Assembly (NCBI GenBank): GCA_051294375.1
Contig: CM119264.1
Span: forward strand, 4,055,392-4,119,391
Direction of reading: 5' to 3'
Length of the DNA stretch: 64,000 nucleotides
DNA from: Paraspadella gotoi
Taxonomy: Eukaryota > Chaetognatha
In this document: one piece after another, positions 11,533-23,225 of the stretch
Layout of the letters: each line of letters opens with the position of its first letter
How positions within the stretch are numbered: the stretch's first letter is position 1
Notes under the pieces: model-generated
What the model saw: the letters and a program-made list of their open reading frames with translations, nothing else
Told to the model about the DNA's origin: nothing
The model's database searches: none
Position numbers and translations under genes: made by a program

Positions 11533-12384
11533 TGAAAAAAGTTTGAAAAGTTTTCTCAAAATGATATTTTCTGACCAACCCATTGACATAGATTGGTCCA
11601 AGTATAAGCGACATTCGGTAAACTACCGAAAAGACAAGGAGAAAAAAAAAAGGAAGAACAATCGATGAAAAATTCTCAAAGAAGAAATCCCTTTTTCTAT
11701 CTTCTCCATTTTTCTATCCTCTCCCTTTTCTATCCTCCCGAGGTCCCCTATCCTTGTTTCTTCTTTTTTCCCCCATCTCTTTCCAACTGTCCTTCCTCTC
11801 ACCAGTCCATCCACTTTTACTCCCAATGCATCCCCCCCACTTATATCTTTCTACCCTCTGATTCCGCTTGAACCTTGCCTCTCTTCTAAACCCCTCTTCT
11901 CCTTTTTCTCTCCCCCCCCCTAACACGCCCCCCCTTAGATTTTCCGGACGAATCCGGTTGCGCAGAACCCGATTCTCGATTCGGTGTTAAGAAGGGGTTT
12001 TTCTCCGCATTGGTGACGGGGATCCATATTCTTATCGCTCTCCTCAGAAGCTCTCTGGCTTTTTTTCTCTCCTTCTATCTCTGTCTCTCTGCTTTTTTCA
12101 TCCTTTTTTTTATTTTTTAGTCATAAGTCAAAATTATTTCTTTCTTCAATGTTTCTCCTCTTTAATTTTTTTTTTTCTTTCTTTTTTTTCTTTCTATGAT
12201 TTTCTCTATCTTTCTCTCGTGACCAATGCATATTCCCTTCCATGTACATAGTTGACATCTAGTTTAACATATCTACAAATTCACAAGTCAATCTACCTTC
12301 ACAAAGGGCCTAAGAGTCACACTTACAATCCAGATACGAAGGGTCAACTACAATCTTCAATTCTCAATTTGAGACTCTCTCTCT
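11533..12384. other. No gene seen
   Basis: AT-rich and pyrimidine-rich DNA. A short CpG-containing patch at 11940-12030 is the only unique-looking sequence. Confidence 0.4.
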
Positions 12385-12397
12385 CTCCCTGCTCTCT

Positions 12398-12437
<40 letters not shown>

Positions 12438-12475
12438 CCTCTCTCTCTTCCTCTCTCTCTCTTCTCTCTACTTAG
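12378..12475. repeat. CT tract
   Basis: Interrupted CT repeat. Confidence 0.93.
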
Positions 12476-12602
12476 CCTCTTCTAGCCTTCCTCGCGCGCT
12501 TCTTTATCATCGAAAAGAGTCGAGGATTCCGGGACAGACAAAAGGCTTCTCTTGAAAGATAACCTTTTTTATTTTCTCTCATTCTGTTTTAAAATTCGTT
12601 CC

Positions 12603-12736
<134 letters not shown>

Positions 12737-12954
12737 TTTTTGTTGACTTTCACTAAAAAAAAACTTCATCATCAAAACAACCAACATAATAAAAAACGAA
12801 TTCCCCCCCCCAAAAAAAAAAAAATTCGAATACTTTTTCCCTCTTAACAAAAAAAAAAAAAAAAAAAAGCAAAGGTGACAATTAAACAAATGAAAAAATC
12901 CATTAGGAGAGGATTACAAATGAGTTTGTTTGACTCTTGGTCATCTCCTTGTTT

Positions 12955-13037
12955 TCTCTCTCTCTCTCTCCTCTCTTTCTCTTCTCTCTTCTCTCTTCCT
13001 TTCCTCCTCTCTTTCTCTCTCTCTCATCTCTCTCTCT

Positions 13038-13089
<52 letters not shown>

Positions 13090-13090
13090 A
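12955..13090. repeat. CT tract
   Basis: Interrupted CT repeat; a G-rich, CpG-rich patch with a run of eight G follows at 13130-13280. Confidence 0.93.
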
Positions 13091-13396
13091 ATTCGATTCG
13101 GGACATGACGCACAAGCAATTTAGCGCCAACAGCGACGGAGAGATGCGGCGGCGAGGTCACGAGGATAATGGTTGCGTCCGCGGTGAAGGAGGAAGCTGG
13201 GAGGGGGCGGAGTTGGGGGTGGAAATGGCGGAGGCGGGTCGGGGGGGGGAGGGAAACCCCCTTCAGGGGAAATGTTGGAGATAAATACTGCTGGATATTT
13301 TGACCAATTTATAATTTAAAGAAATCGCGCTGCGGAAAAAAAAGGTTTAAAAACTTCAGCTCTTAAAAAACATCAAACTCTGGAGAAATTTGAAGG

Positions 13397-13790
13397 TGAT
13401 GACGACGACGACGGCGACACGAACGATGACGACGACGGAGATAGACGATGACGACGACGACGAAGATGAAAGCGACGACGAACGACGGCCGACGATGAAA
13501 ACGAGAAGACATGGAAGACGATGACGACGATGACGACGCCGAGGAGAAGACGGCGACTTCGACGACGACGAAGATGAAGACGACGACGACGACGACGAGA
13601 CGACACGGCGATGATGAAGACGGCGACGATGAAAACGCGGACGAAGATGGAACGAGCGAGACGAAGATGACGACGATGAACGATGACGAACGCAGAGGAA
13701 GACGGCGACTTCGACGACGACGACGACGACAGACGACGAACGACGAAACGAGTGACGATGACGATGATTCGAACGAAAAAATGCGAAGAT
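13397..13790. repeat. GAC/GAT/GAA trinucleotide block
   Basis: About 390 bases made almost only of GAC, GAT, GAA and CGA units. Frames on both strands stay open and give Asp/Thr/Arg/Glu or Ser/Val/Arg runs. Nothing beyond the repeat supports a gene. Confidence 0.9.
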
Positions 13791-15127
13791 ATTGATATTG
13801 GAAAAAACGGGGTAAACGCGAGCGTGGGGTGAAAGAGGAGGAGGCTGGGGGGAGGGCAGCGGGGGGGGGGAGAGAAAGTGGGATAATGGGAAAATGGAAA
13901 ATGGGAAAATGGGAAAATGGGAAAAATGTGGAAAATGAATGGGTTGAAAAATGTATATTTTTTTTAAACTGAGTCGAGCTTGAACCATGAGAAACTCAAA
14001 TAAATAAATAATTAATTTTTGTCATTCATTTATTCATTCAATCACTAATTTAATCATTTATTCATACATTCATTCATACATTCATTTATCCTTTAATTCA
14101 TTTATTCACCTATTCATTAATTCCTTATTTTTCTTTACCTTTTCGCGATCTTTTTTTCATTATTTTTCTTCTTCTGCCATTCTGTCATTAATTGTATATG
14201 TTTAAAAACTTCTCTCCTTTTTCTAATTTCATTCTTCCTTTCTTCCCTTCATTCTCTCGTTCTGTCATTCATTCCGCATTCATCCATCCGTTCGTCCGTC
14301 CGTACGTCCGTTCGTTCGTCTGTTTTTAGCGGATCTTAATTCGAATTCAAACCACGACGCGAAAATTTTCGAGATTAAATTTTTCAAATTATTTTTTCTC
14401 AATTTTTGAAAGAAGAGAAAAATATTTTTTTTTCTTTCGCTCTGAATTAAGATTTCGAGGAAAAATTAAAAGTTTCCTCTTTTTTTTTGTTGCCACCAGA
14501 ATTTTGCGACTTAATTGCGATGGGAAGACAAAGCGCCTACATGGTTAGGTTTTTTTAAATGTTTCAAACTAATGCTATTTATGCTCTTTATATTAACGTT
14601 AATGAAATCAACCTAGAAATACAACATTAATTGTTAAATATTGAAATTTGTCAAACATTAACCCATTAACTAAATTATCCCTTCACAACCTTTAAATGTT
14701 ATACGTTAAATTTGATCATAATCAAATATAATATTTTGTTAGAAGTGCAGAGATAAACAAAGGGGCAACTGAGTGAGTTTCGCTTCCCTTAAACTCTCCC
14801 TTACACTTACTAAGCTCCCCGCTTTGTCATTGCGTTGCGACATGGTTGAAAAGCGGTAAGGCAGCTTCCAGTCTCCGCCACAATATTATCGTGATTTAAA
14901 TTAAGATAAGGATAGATAAAGATAAGGATAGATAACAGCAACGGCAACAACAACAACAACAACAACGACGAAACGTGGAAAAAAGATCCGCCTTCCGAAT
15001 CGTGGCTTAAAAAAACGAAACCATTATAATAATAAAAGCAAGAAAAGCAAAAGAAAAAAAAGCAAAGCTTTAAAAAATGTGTTCTATCAGCAGAAAATCA
15101 AGAGACGATAGGAGGGGGTATTTCCTC
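13791..15127. other. AT-rich stretch with short tetranucleotide repeats
   Basis: Contains GGGAAAAT units (13885-13925), ATTC units (14010-14120), CGTC units (14290-14325) and an AAC run (14945-14970). No coding sequence is recognised. Confidence 0.5.
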
Positions 15128-15129
15128 TC

Positions 15130-15168
<39 letters not shown>

Positions 15169-15172
15169 CTCC
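15128..15172. repeat. CT tract
   Basis: CT repeat of about 45 bases, followed by a GTT/GTC-rich stretch. Confidence 0.93.
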
Positions 15173-15433
15173 GTTCTTAAAGGAAGCGCCAGATACTTCC
15201 CCCTAAATCTGGAAATGTTTTTCTGCACTTCAATCAAAGTCAGTTTTATTGTTTTCATGGCTGTCTCGCGTTGTCGTGTTGTCGTTGTCGTGTTCGTTGT
15301 CGTCGTTGAAGGAAAAAAGAGGTGAAAAAGGGGGGGGGTTGAAGTATTATGGGTTTGAGATCCATTTGTTTGGCCCAACTGCTTCCGCGAGAATTTCATT
15401 GGTTATTGGCTTTCGCGTCTGAGAGGTCGTTTC

Positions 15434-15463
15434 TCCTCTCTCTCTCTCTCTCCCTCTCTTCTC

Positions 15464-15525
<62 letters not shown>

Positions 15526-15529
15526 TCTC

Positions 15530-15581
<52 letters not shown>

Positions 15582-15583
15582 AC
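15434..15583. repeat. CT tract
   Basis: CT repeat of about 150 bases with regular CC and TCTTC interruptions. Confidence 0.95.
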
Positions 15584-17145
15584 TAAATTTGAAAGACATG
15601 GCATCATTTATTTCTTGATATGGATGATTGAATGTGAAAAAAACTTCAGAGAATCTTGTGAAGAAGTTTCTTTTCTTCACGCCCGCAGTTTCGTCGCGTT
15701 GAAATCGTTGCTCGACCGTGCATGTTGACGATGGAGGATTATGCAAGAATTGCCCAAAGCGTCTCTCAATCTCTATTTTACTCGAGTTATGAAAAGAAAC
15801 GGGTCCGCTAAAATTTGTCATTCCATAAAATGTATTTTCACAATAATAAAATCCATAAACGTCCAGTAAAACTGTGTTTTGGACGGGCGACGTGTTTCAA
15901 TGTGAGTCTAAAACATAACTAAAAAATAAGTTTCTCTCTCTCCAAAAATTGAGAGCCGTAAAACTGAAAAAAGACCAGGAAACGATAGCGACCGCACAGA
16001 AAACCGACCAGTCAAATTCGTGACCTCGCGATCGAACAAAATATGTAAAAGAGAGAAATAGAGAGAGAGAGGCGAGGCATTAGTTTTTCCTCATATCTCT
16101 CTCGGAAAACTTAGATCTGCTTTAAGTTTTAGTTCATGAAAATAATAGATTAAATTTTGGCAAGAAATGGAAACCTATCCTTTTTTTAAAAAAATTGTTT
16201 TAAATAACGATGAAATATTCCTATCGATAATTAATCTGGCTGGATTATAAAAATATCAAAATGTATTAGATATATGAAATATATCAAAAAGGGGTGCATG
16301 CATACCTAATAATTAACCTTAACTCCTACTAGTATGTTATGTAGACAAAAACTACTTTGTATGTACATCTATGAACCTAACCACTATTCTTGTTGATGAG
16401 GCAAATTTTACAATTTAAAGTATTACAATTCAAATCAAATCAAATGTCTCTGTTTCTTTACGATTTAATTAATTGGGATCTCAGATTTTAAATAAATTTA
16501 ATTAATGTGTCATTTAATCACGATTAAAATGATTTTAACTATAAAATTCGTTAAATAGTTTTTTAAATAAAGTTGAAACGGTTGTTAACGTTTTGCCTGT
16601 TTTCTGTTGCAGTAGTTTTAGTTTTTAGTTTCAGTTATTTATGAAAAAAAAAGATTATATACCTCTAACAATTTCGCATATAAAGTATATTTACAACAAT
16701 GAAACAGTTTTTAAGAGAGGAGGAGAGAGAGACGAATCGAGAAAGAGAGAGAATAAAGAAGAAGAGAGTGGAGGCGTAAAAAAGGGGGGGGGGAAAGAGA
16801 CGGAGAAAGAGAGACAGAGACAGAGACAGAGAGAGAATGAAAATTAGATTCCATCTTGGTCCCTCTCGCGGTGACAACTTGAAAAATGAAAGGAATTGGA
16901 TTTTATTACGGAATAGATATGGAAGAGGAAGAGGAAGAGGAGAAGAAAAGAAGGCGTCGCTCGGCAATAAACAAAAACAAAAAAAAAACAAAAAAAAACA
17001 AATGAACACTAATAAAAGTTAAAGAAAAAAAAAAACATTAAAACTAATGGGACGAAGAAAAAGATGAGATTCCGATTGTAACGTTCGTTGAACGTTTATG
17101 CGATTTATTAAGCCGCTTTTAGCGCTTCGCTTTTAAAGACTATTA
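15584..17145. other. AT-rich, no gene seen
   Basis: Includes a GGTGCATGCATACC palindrome near 16296 and a GAGAC/GACAGA purine block at 16715-16840. No domain or splice-supported exon was found. Confidence 0.4.
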
Positions 17146-17161
17146 CTCTCTCTCTCTCTCT

Positions 17162-17205
<44 letters not shown>

Positions 17206-17374
17206 CTCTCCTCTTCCTCTCTATCTCTCTCTCTCTCTCTCTCTCCTCATCTTTCTCTTTCTCTTCATTATTCTCTAGATCTCCGTCAATATTCACACCT
17301 TCATATTTCATATATTCGTTCTATATTCGCAAGTTCCTCTTCCACTCTCCATTTCTCTCTCTCTCCTTCTCTCT

Positions 17375-17413
<39 letters not shown>

Positions 17414-17642
17414 TCTTCGACTCTTCTCTCTCTCTCTCCTCGCTCTCTCTACTCTCTTTCTTTGTCATCTCTGGTTTTCTGTCGCCCTTTCTCCTATTAT
17501 CTCATTTTTTTTTTCTTTCTTCCCGCGACCGCGTTTCTGTCTAAGTATATCATCAGTCTTTCTCCATCTGGTTCTCCCTTTCCATTTATTTCTATCATTT
17601 GTCATCTCTCTCTCTCTCTCTCCTCTCTCTCTTCTCTCTCTC

Positions 17643-17680
<38 letters not shown>
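17146..17680. repeat. Cluster of CT tracts
   Basis: Three CT blocks at about 17146-17252, 17355-17430 and 17605-17680, separated by pyrimidine-rich spacers. Confidence 0.9.
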
Positions 17681-17682
<2 letters not shown>

Positions 17683-18607
17683 CCGATGAATATGCTTCCA
17701 TTTCCGCCACTTTCCTTTTGTCCTTTTTCTTTCCTCCTTATATTTCCTCTCTCTCTTACTTGCGGAACTTTTTTCACGTCAGAAAATAGGACACATTTTA
17801 AAAGCAAATGCATGTTTTTGCGTCACTGTAAAGTGAGAGAGAAATGAAAGAAGAAGAGGGAAAGAGAGACGAGAGAGAGAGAGAAGAAGATGACGATGAT
17901 GAGAAGGGGCAGAGAGAAGAGAGCGAGATGCGAGAGAGGAGACGGAGAGAGAACCGAGAGAGAGAGTGACAGAATGTAAAGAGCTCTTTAAAATAGCGTA
18001 GCATATAGTTTTATATTAGTTCATTAGCAAAAAATATTTAGTTATTATAGACTCACTAAATGTTTTTTCTTTTTCTGCCATCTTTTTCCTTTTTTCTTTT
18101 TCTGCCATCTTTTTCCTTCCTAAAACCCAACGCGTTTAAAGTTTAAACCGCCGTTGGTTTTAGGAGATCAAGTTTTACAAGTGAATGAATTTAATTTCTA
18201 GCGTCTGATGCCTTAGCTGAAAGCAGATGCAGATGTGAAAGCAGATGCCGAGGTCAATACCCTTGCCGATGCCGATGTTGTTGCCTAAGAATAAATATCA
18301 ACCTTAATTAAAAATAAGTTATCAATTGGCGATTACCTTTTACCTATATGTATTAAAATTCAAAATATGTAAATGCGTAAAGGTTCGTTTATTAAAAATT
18401 CTGAAAAACCATGAACTCTCAGCACACTATGCAATCTGCACAGTGCACAGCGGCATACATCGGTTCATATCCGCTCTTTACGTAATCTTCAGTGCATCGC
18501 TGGTAGAATCGTTATTTCTCAGCGTTCTGGCTTCACTCCAGGAATACGGTTTTTATTTAAATCTCTGCAGGGTAAAAATTTTGATGCTCACTGGGAAATG
18601 GCATTTA

Positions 18608-18652
<45 letters not shown>

Positions 18653-19849
18653 AATCTCGGTCCAAGTATCGACAGAAATCGTTTTCTTTTCAATGCCTTT
18701 CTTCTTTTCTTCCTTGTTTTTGAGTCGTTGATACTGAGACATCATTTCGTTTTTGTCATCTCACGCGTTTAAATTAAGGCGATGGCAACTATAATCAAGG
18801 TTATTACTGTCATTCTCCTCATAAATTTTATAATTTTTTTATCCCTCATCACCATACGGTATAACAATATTTGCAATCGTGTTTGTTATCGCCTCTCATC
18901 AAAATCATCATCTTATCTTTCTCAATATTTACAAATACTTCTTCGCAGCACTGTCATTTTATCATCGTCTTTGTCATCATTTCCTTATAACCCTTGTCAA
19001 TTGTCAATACCCCTTGGCATCGTCGGTGTCATATCTTTATAACCGTCCCGTTGTCATCTTCATTATCCTCGTCTTTGTTCATCATCTTCCGTTCAGCTGT
19101 CATCGCGACGAAGGTTCATATCTGAGGTCGAGGATTTCTTTCTTCTCTCCTTATGTACTTTTCTTCCTCGCTTCGAGACGAGACCTTCGAGAGCGACAGG
19201 AGGGGTGAGTTGCAGTGAAGTGCGGAGTTGGTGATAAATGACGGTGATCGCTGCTGTGAATTGGTTAGGATGGTGGTTGGCGGCTGAGGGGTGTTTAGCC
19301 CGGGCTGTGGTATAGTTAGGGGTGGAGAGAAATTCCGGGTTGCAGCAGTAGCTGGCATTTCCCAGGTTCACTCCGCCCTCATTTGACTGGCACTCTCAGT
19401 GTGACCCACAGCCAGAGTTGCGGTTACGTCCAACCCCTGTTACAGCTTGAACTCCGTGAGGACGCCCTTAATATCTCTCAAAGGGCGTTTAAGGAGTCCC
19501 CAAGAAAGGTTCCAAGCCCAGCACTCGGTTCGAGGGAAGTTAAAGATAGTGAGACAAAGTCATCTTCAGCCACTAATGCTTTTTCCACATTGTTTAGATG
19601 CTTTGGAGGACAATTTGATTTTTCTAATCACAATAAAGGTGGTCAAATTGTAGACAACGGATTCGGGTCGATACAGGGGAATTAATGCGACGGGGTCCTC
19701 GGGCGTGGGCAATCGGCTTAAGCAGAGTTTCATGACTTAAGATAAAAAATAAAAACGAGTTAGATGAGGTGGAGGAAGAGGAAGAGGAGGAGGAGGAGGA
19801 GCATAGGAAGGAAAGCCAAACGGTCGTCGCTTTTTCTTCCAACTCCCGC
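17681..19849. other. AT-rich DNA with a CT tract and GTCAT words
   Basis: A CT tract lies at 18609-18650. From 18800 to 19105 the words TGTCAT and CATCATC recur, looking like a decayed ATC-type repeat. An open frame at 19320-19685 has ordinary composition but no recognised domain and no clear splice partners. Confidence 0.4.
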
Positions 19850-19960
19850 GGCTCTCGCCGTCGCTTAGCAACAATGGAAACGTCTTGGACGTCATCTGTC
19901 TCCTCTCTCCCCCAACCCGCTTTGTTTACATCCGGCATTGCCTCACATCCGGGTCAAGTG
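19845..19960. promoter_or_regulatory. CpG-rich promoter-like patch with RFX X-box
   Basis: GTCGCTTAGCAAC at 19860-19872 is an X-box: two imperfect half-sites around one base, the form bound by RFX factors. Nearby are a GACGTCAT half-CRE near 19887 and two CATCCGG ETS-like words near 19930-19950. The patch is CpG-rich and sits in AT-rich surroundings. Which gene it would serve is unclear; a candidate exon pair starts about 600 bases downstream. Motif matches only. Confidence 0.4.
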
Positions 19961-20012
19961 CTTTTTTTTCCTTTTCCTTTCATCGCGGAAAAGAGTAAAA
20001 AAGAAAAGAGAG

Positions 20013-20018
20013 AAAGAG

Positions 20019-20093
<75 letters not shown>
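20013..20093. repeat. AAAG tetranucleotide repeat
   Basis: About 18 uninterrupted GAAA/AAAG units, ending in GACA units. Confidence 0.97.
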
Positions 20094-20571
20094 CAGACAA
20101 ACAGACTAAAAGAATATATATATCGTCGAACCACAATTATCCCTTGAAAGTCTATTTTTGAAATTGTGTACAATCTGTTTATCTTTGATATCTTCGACGA
20201 TTCGCTCCAATTCAAATCCGCAAAATCGAATTACCCGCAGCCTCAGCAGCAGCATCAGCAGCAGCAACCGATCGATTCTTCGAGCGACAGCTCCCACTCC
20301 TCTTCCTCATCCCCGTATCTTTCATTCTTCTTTCTTCCCTTTTATGTCAAATCCACCATTTTTGTCAAATTCATAAAACTAACGTCACATTCACCCTCGG
20401 CCTGGCCACGACGTTCCCGCCCCGCGCCGTCGCGTCCGCCGATATCCTGGTAAATTTTCACACGACGCCGCGACGAAAACATCTGCGCTTCATTGGCGCC
20501 CTTTCGATCGATGGACCCTCGATTTACAAGTCTTTATTTCAGCGCCTTCTTTCTCCGATAGAGAGCGAGCG

Positions 20572-21111
20572 ATGATTGGAACGATGGTCGTTTGTGGAAA
20601 TCGTGGTGCGAGGGAAAACTACGATCAAATCGTCACCAACTACGAGTACAAAAAAAAATCTGAAACTGACGAAGAATTAAGCGATCGATTTGAGATCTTG
20701 AAAAACTAAATCGTCGACAAAATATTCCAAGATTTTCCGCCATTGAAGTTGCAATGGCTCAATCACCTGGAACAGGTCAGAATGGGACGTTTAGACGCGG
20801 CTCGGTTGGAGGAGACGGGACAACGGCTGAAAAAGAGAATTTTCGAAGCGAAAAAGCTCAAGAAACTTTCGGAAAGATGTCGCCAGGGTCACCTTCTCTC
20901 TGAAAATATCGACTTTGGAGTAGACGACGCCGCCGAAAAATCATCGCCGCCTCCAGCTAACACTTGGCCCCGTCTGTTCGAGCTTACTCTTTCGCCTCCG
21001 CGAAAATCTCCGCCGCTTGAAAATCGAGATCGGCATGAGATGTTGCTTCAGGCGCCAAGGCTTGGCCCAAGCTTTAGTATTTTGGGAATTTTACAAGTAG
21101 GCATAAGATAA
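20572..21111 (+). pseudogene. Hypothetical coiled-coil frame with internal stop
   Basis: An ATG at 20572 opens 45 codons ending in TAA at 20707-20709. The same frame then stays open for 133 codons to 21111. Sequence on both sides of the stop has coding-like composition, with a charged helical stretch after the stop (HLEQVRMGRLDAARLEE, then KKRIFEAKKLKKL). Upstream, GTAAAT at 20452 and TTTATTTCAG ending at 20540 could bound an 89-bp intron in the 5' leader. The stop may be real decay, a sequencing error, or a sign that this is not one gene. No family recognised. Confidence 0.3.
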
Positions 21112-21199
21112 TTTTCATTAAATACGTTATTCATTTAGTTTATACCTCATTAAACCAGGTATGGTGGACTAAAATCCACCAACCGTTCATCAGCGGCCA

Positions 21200-21310
21200 T
21201 TGGTGCCGGAGGCAAGTCATTCGCCTCCCAACCCAGAGGTGCGTGTTTCTAGCCCGGTGGTCGCCTAGCAGTTAAGAGGGACGGGGCGCTTAACCCGAAA
21301 CTCAGGGACT
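21200..21310 (+). mobile_element. tRNA-derived SINE head
   Basis: The order of parts matches a tRNA gene. An A-box-like GGCAAGTCATTCGCCTC lies at 21211-21227. An anticodon-arm-like CCTCCCAACCCAGAGG follows at 21224-21239. A B-box-like GTGTTTCTAGCCC lies at 21243-21255. The B box departs from GGTTCRANNCC and the arms are imperfect, so this is a SINE head or tRNA relic and not a working tRNA gene. Confidence 0.45.
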
Positions 21311-21901
21311 GTTTATATTAATATAACTAATAACAATTATTACTTATAACGGATATTTCTTCAACGATTCTTACGTTTTAAACATGAGAAGTCATTGTTA
21401 GTCGTCGAGAGGCGGATCTTCCCCAGGCATTGGTTTCCATACCCTATCGCCCATCTCCGAAACGCAACTCGTCCTGGTCGGCGGCGGGAATCGTTTCGGT
21501 ATCTCGAAAGAAATTTTCGTCATTAACATTAACATCGCTCGGTCCTCGTGACCAAAGAGAATCGAGCCTCCAGCCTCTCGTCTGCATCGGGGGATTAATG
21601 GATAAAGACGGTGAAAAGTTATCAAATCACGTGATTAAATTCGATCCGTCACCTCTTGATTAGAGCGTAGTGAAAGTTACATAGGAAAATTCTAAATGTC
21701 AATTATTAACAACAAACTATTTTGAAATTTGATTTGATTTATTTGATTAGTATTAGTATAAATATGGCCTTCTCCGTAAATTGTAAAATTTATTATACAA
21801 TTTTTTATACATAAATGTTCATTAGTATAAAGTTCTTCCTTCTTCACTTTTAATTAAAGTTAAATTTAGAATTTTTACTACGCTTTACTCTTGATTGATT
21901 A

Positions 21902-21944
<43 letters not shown>

Positions 21945-22076
21945 TATTATTTAACTTTGTGCAAACATTTTCTTTCATAGTTATACATAAATAAATCATA
22001 CTAATGTGGCAGTAACCACACGCGACCTTCAGCATTCGCGCAAATAACTCGAGAAACAAATCCCTCTCTCTCTCTC
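21311..22076. repeat. AT-rich DNA with ATTG repeat
   Basis: About 13 ATTG units lie at 21891-21944. The region runs into a CT repeat at the edge of the next N run. No gene is supported in 21311-21890. Confidence 0.7.
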
Positions 22077-22344
22077 NNNNNNNNNNNNNNNNNNNNNNNN
22101 NNNNNNNNNNNNNNNNNNNNNNNNNNNNNNNNNNNNNNNNNNNNNNNNNNNNNNNNNNNNNNNNNNNNNNNNNNNNNNNNNNNNNNNNNNNNNNNNNNNN
22201 NNNNNNNNNNNNNNNNNNNNNNNNNNNNNNNNNNNNNNNNNNNNNNNNNNNNNNNNNNNNNNNNNNNNNNNNNNNNNNNNNNNNNNNNNNNNNNNNNNNN
22301 NNNNNNNNNNNNNNNNNNNNNNNNNNNNNNNNNNNNNNNNNNNN
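22077..22344. other. Assembly gap (268 N)
   Basis: Unsequenced; the left edge is CT repeat. Confidence 1.
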
Positions 22345-22431
22345 TGTCTTTTATTGTCTTTTTGTTTGACCTTAAGAGTCTTTCCTTTTTATTGTTATTT
22401 TTATTGTAGGAAAATAAATCAGTCTCGATCG

Positions 22432-22715
22432 NNNNNNNNNNNNNNNNNNNNNNNNNNNNNNNNNNNNNNNNNNNNNNNNNNNNNNNNNNNNNNNNNNNNN
22501 NNNNNNNNNNNNNNNNNNNNNNNNNNNNNNNNNNNNNNNNNNNNNNNNNNNNNNNNNNNNNNNNNNNNNNNNNNNNNNNNNNNNNNNNNNNNNNNNNNNN
22601 NNNNNNNNNNNNNNNNNNNNNNNNNNNNNNNNNNNNNNNNNNNNNNNNNNNNNNNNNNNNNNNNNNNNNNNNNNNNNNNNNNNNNNNNNNNNNNNNNNNN
22701 NNNNNNNNNNNNNNN
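22432..22715. other. Assembly gap (284 N)
   Basis: Unsequenced. The 87-base island before it and the island after it to 22989 (which has a short CGT repeat at 22827-22852) show no recognisable gene. Confidence 1.
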
Positions 22716-22989
22716 CCCGCGCTTATTCTCTCTCGGTAAATGTGTTGCAAATCCCTGTCAATATCCATTCTGCATATTTCCGACCGGAACATCCACAATT
22801 TGTCTCCTCTGCCTTCGTAATCGGTCTTCGTCGTCGTCGTCGTCGTCGTCGTGGGAATTCTCCCGCGAGAGGCTTGTGCTAAAAATATACAAGTTATTTT
22901 CTTTCTTCAAATATCCGGGCATCGCCGCATCGGCTTCGTTACAGTAACTTTGACATCAACTTTGCTTTCTTTGTAACTTTAGCTGATTA

Positions 22990-23014
22990 NNNNNNNNNNN
23001 NNNNNNNNNNNNNN
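22990..23014. other. Assembly gap (25 N)
   Basis: One of four N runs of exactly 25 bases, a placeholder length. Confidence 1.
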
Positions 23015-23069
23015 CAAAATGATGTTTTAAGACGAAATAACAACCACAGATCTCTTTCCAAGTATAACT

Positions 23070-23225
23070 AAGGTGATGAGACAGACGCGGGTCTTATTAC
23101 CCCCTCCTTCTCAATTCACCTCCTCTTCATCCTCCTCCAGGTCTTCGGGGCTGCGTTTCACGAGATTCAGTTCACCATTCCTCTCTTCGCCTACTAGCAC
23201 CTCTCTCCCTTTTTTTAACCCTCAT
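23070..23225 (+). mobile_element. SINE-like dispersed repeat, copy A
   Basis: This 156-base stretch aligns along its whole length with 27315-27466. Shared blocks include GACAGACGCGGGTCT, ATTACCCCCTCCTTCT, GATTCAGTTCACC and a final ACCCTCAT. By eye identity is about 80-85 percent with small indels. Copy A lacks the tRNA-like head seen before copy B and begins shortly after a gap. Confidence 0.8.

Noticed and set aside
10462-11614. Very long Ser/Phe/Leu/Pro and Lys/Arg/Glu/Gly frames
   Set aside because: They are translations of the GGAA tract; all frames stay open because the repeat contains no stop words.
13356-13988. Ser/Val/Arg-rich minus-strand frame and Asp-rich plus-strand frame
   Set aside because: Both are translations of the GAC/GAT/GAA block.
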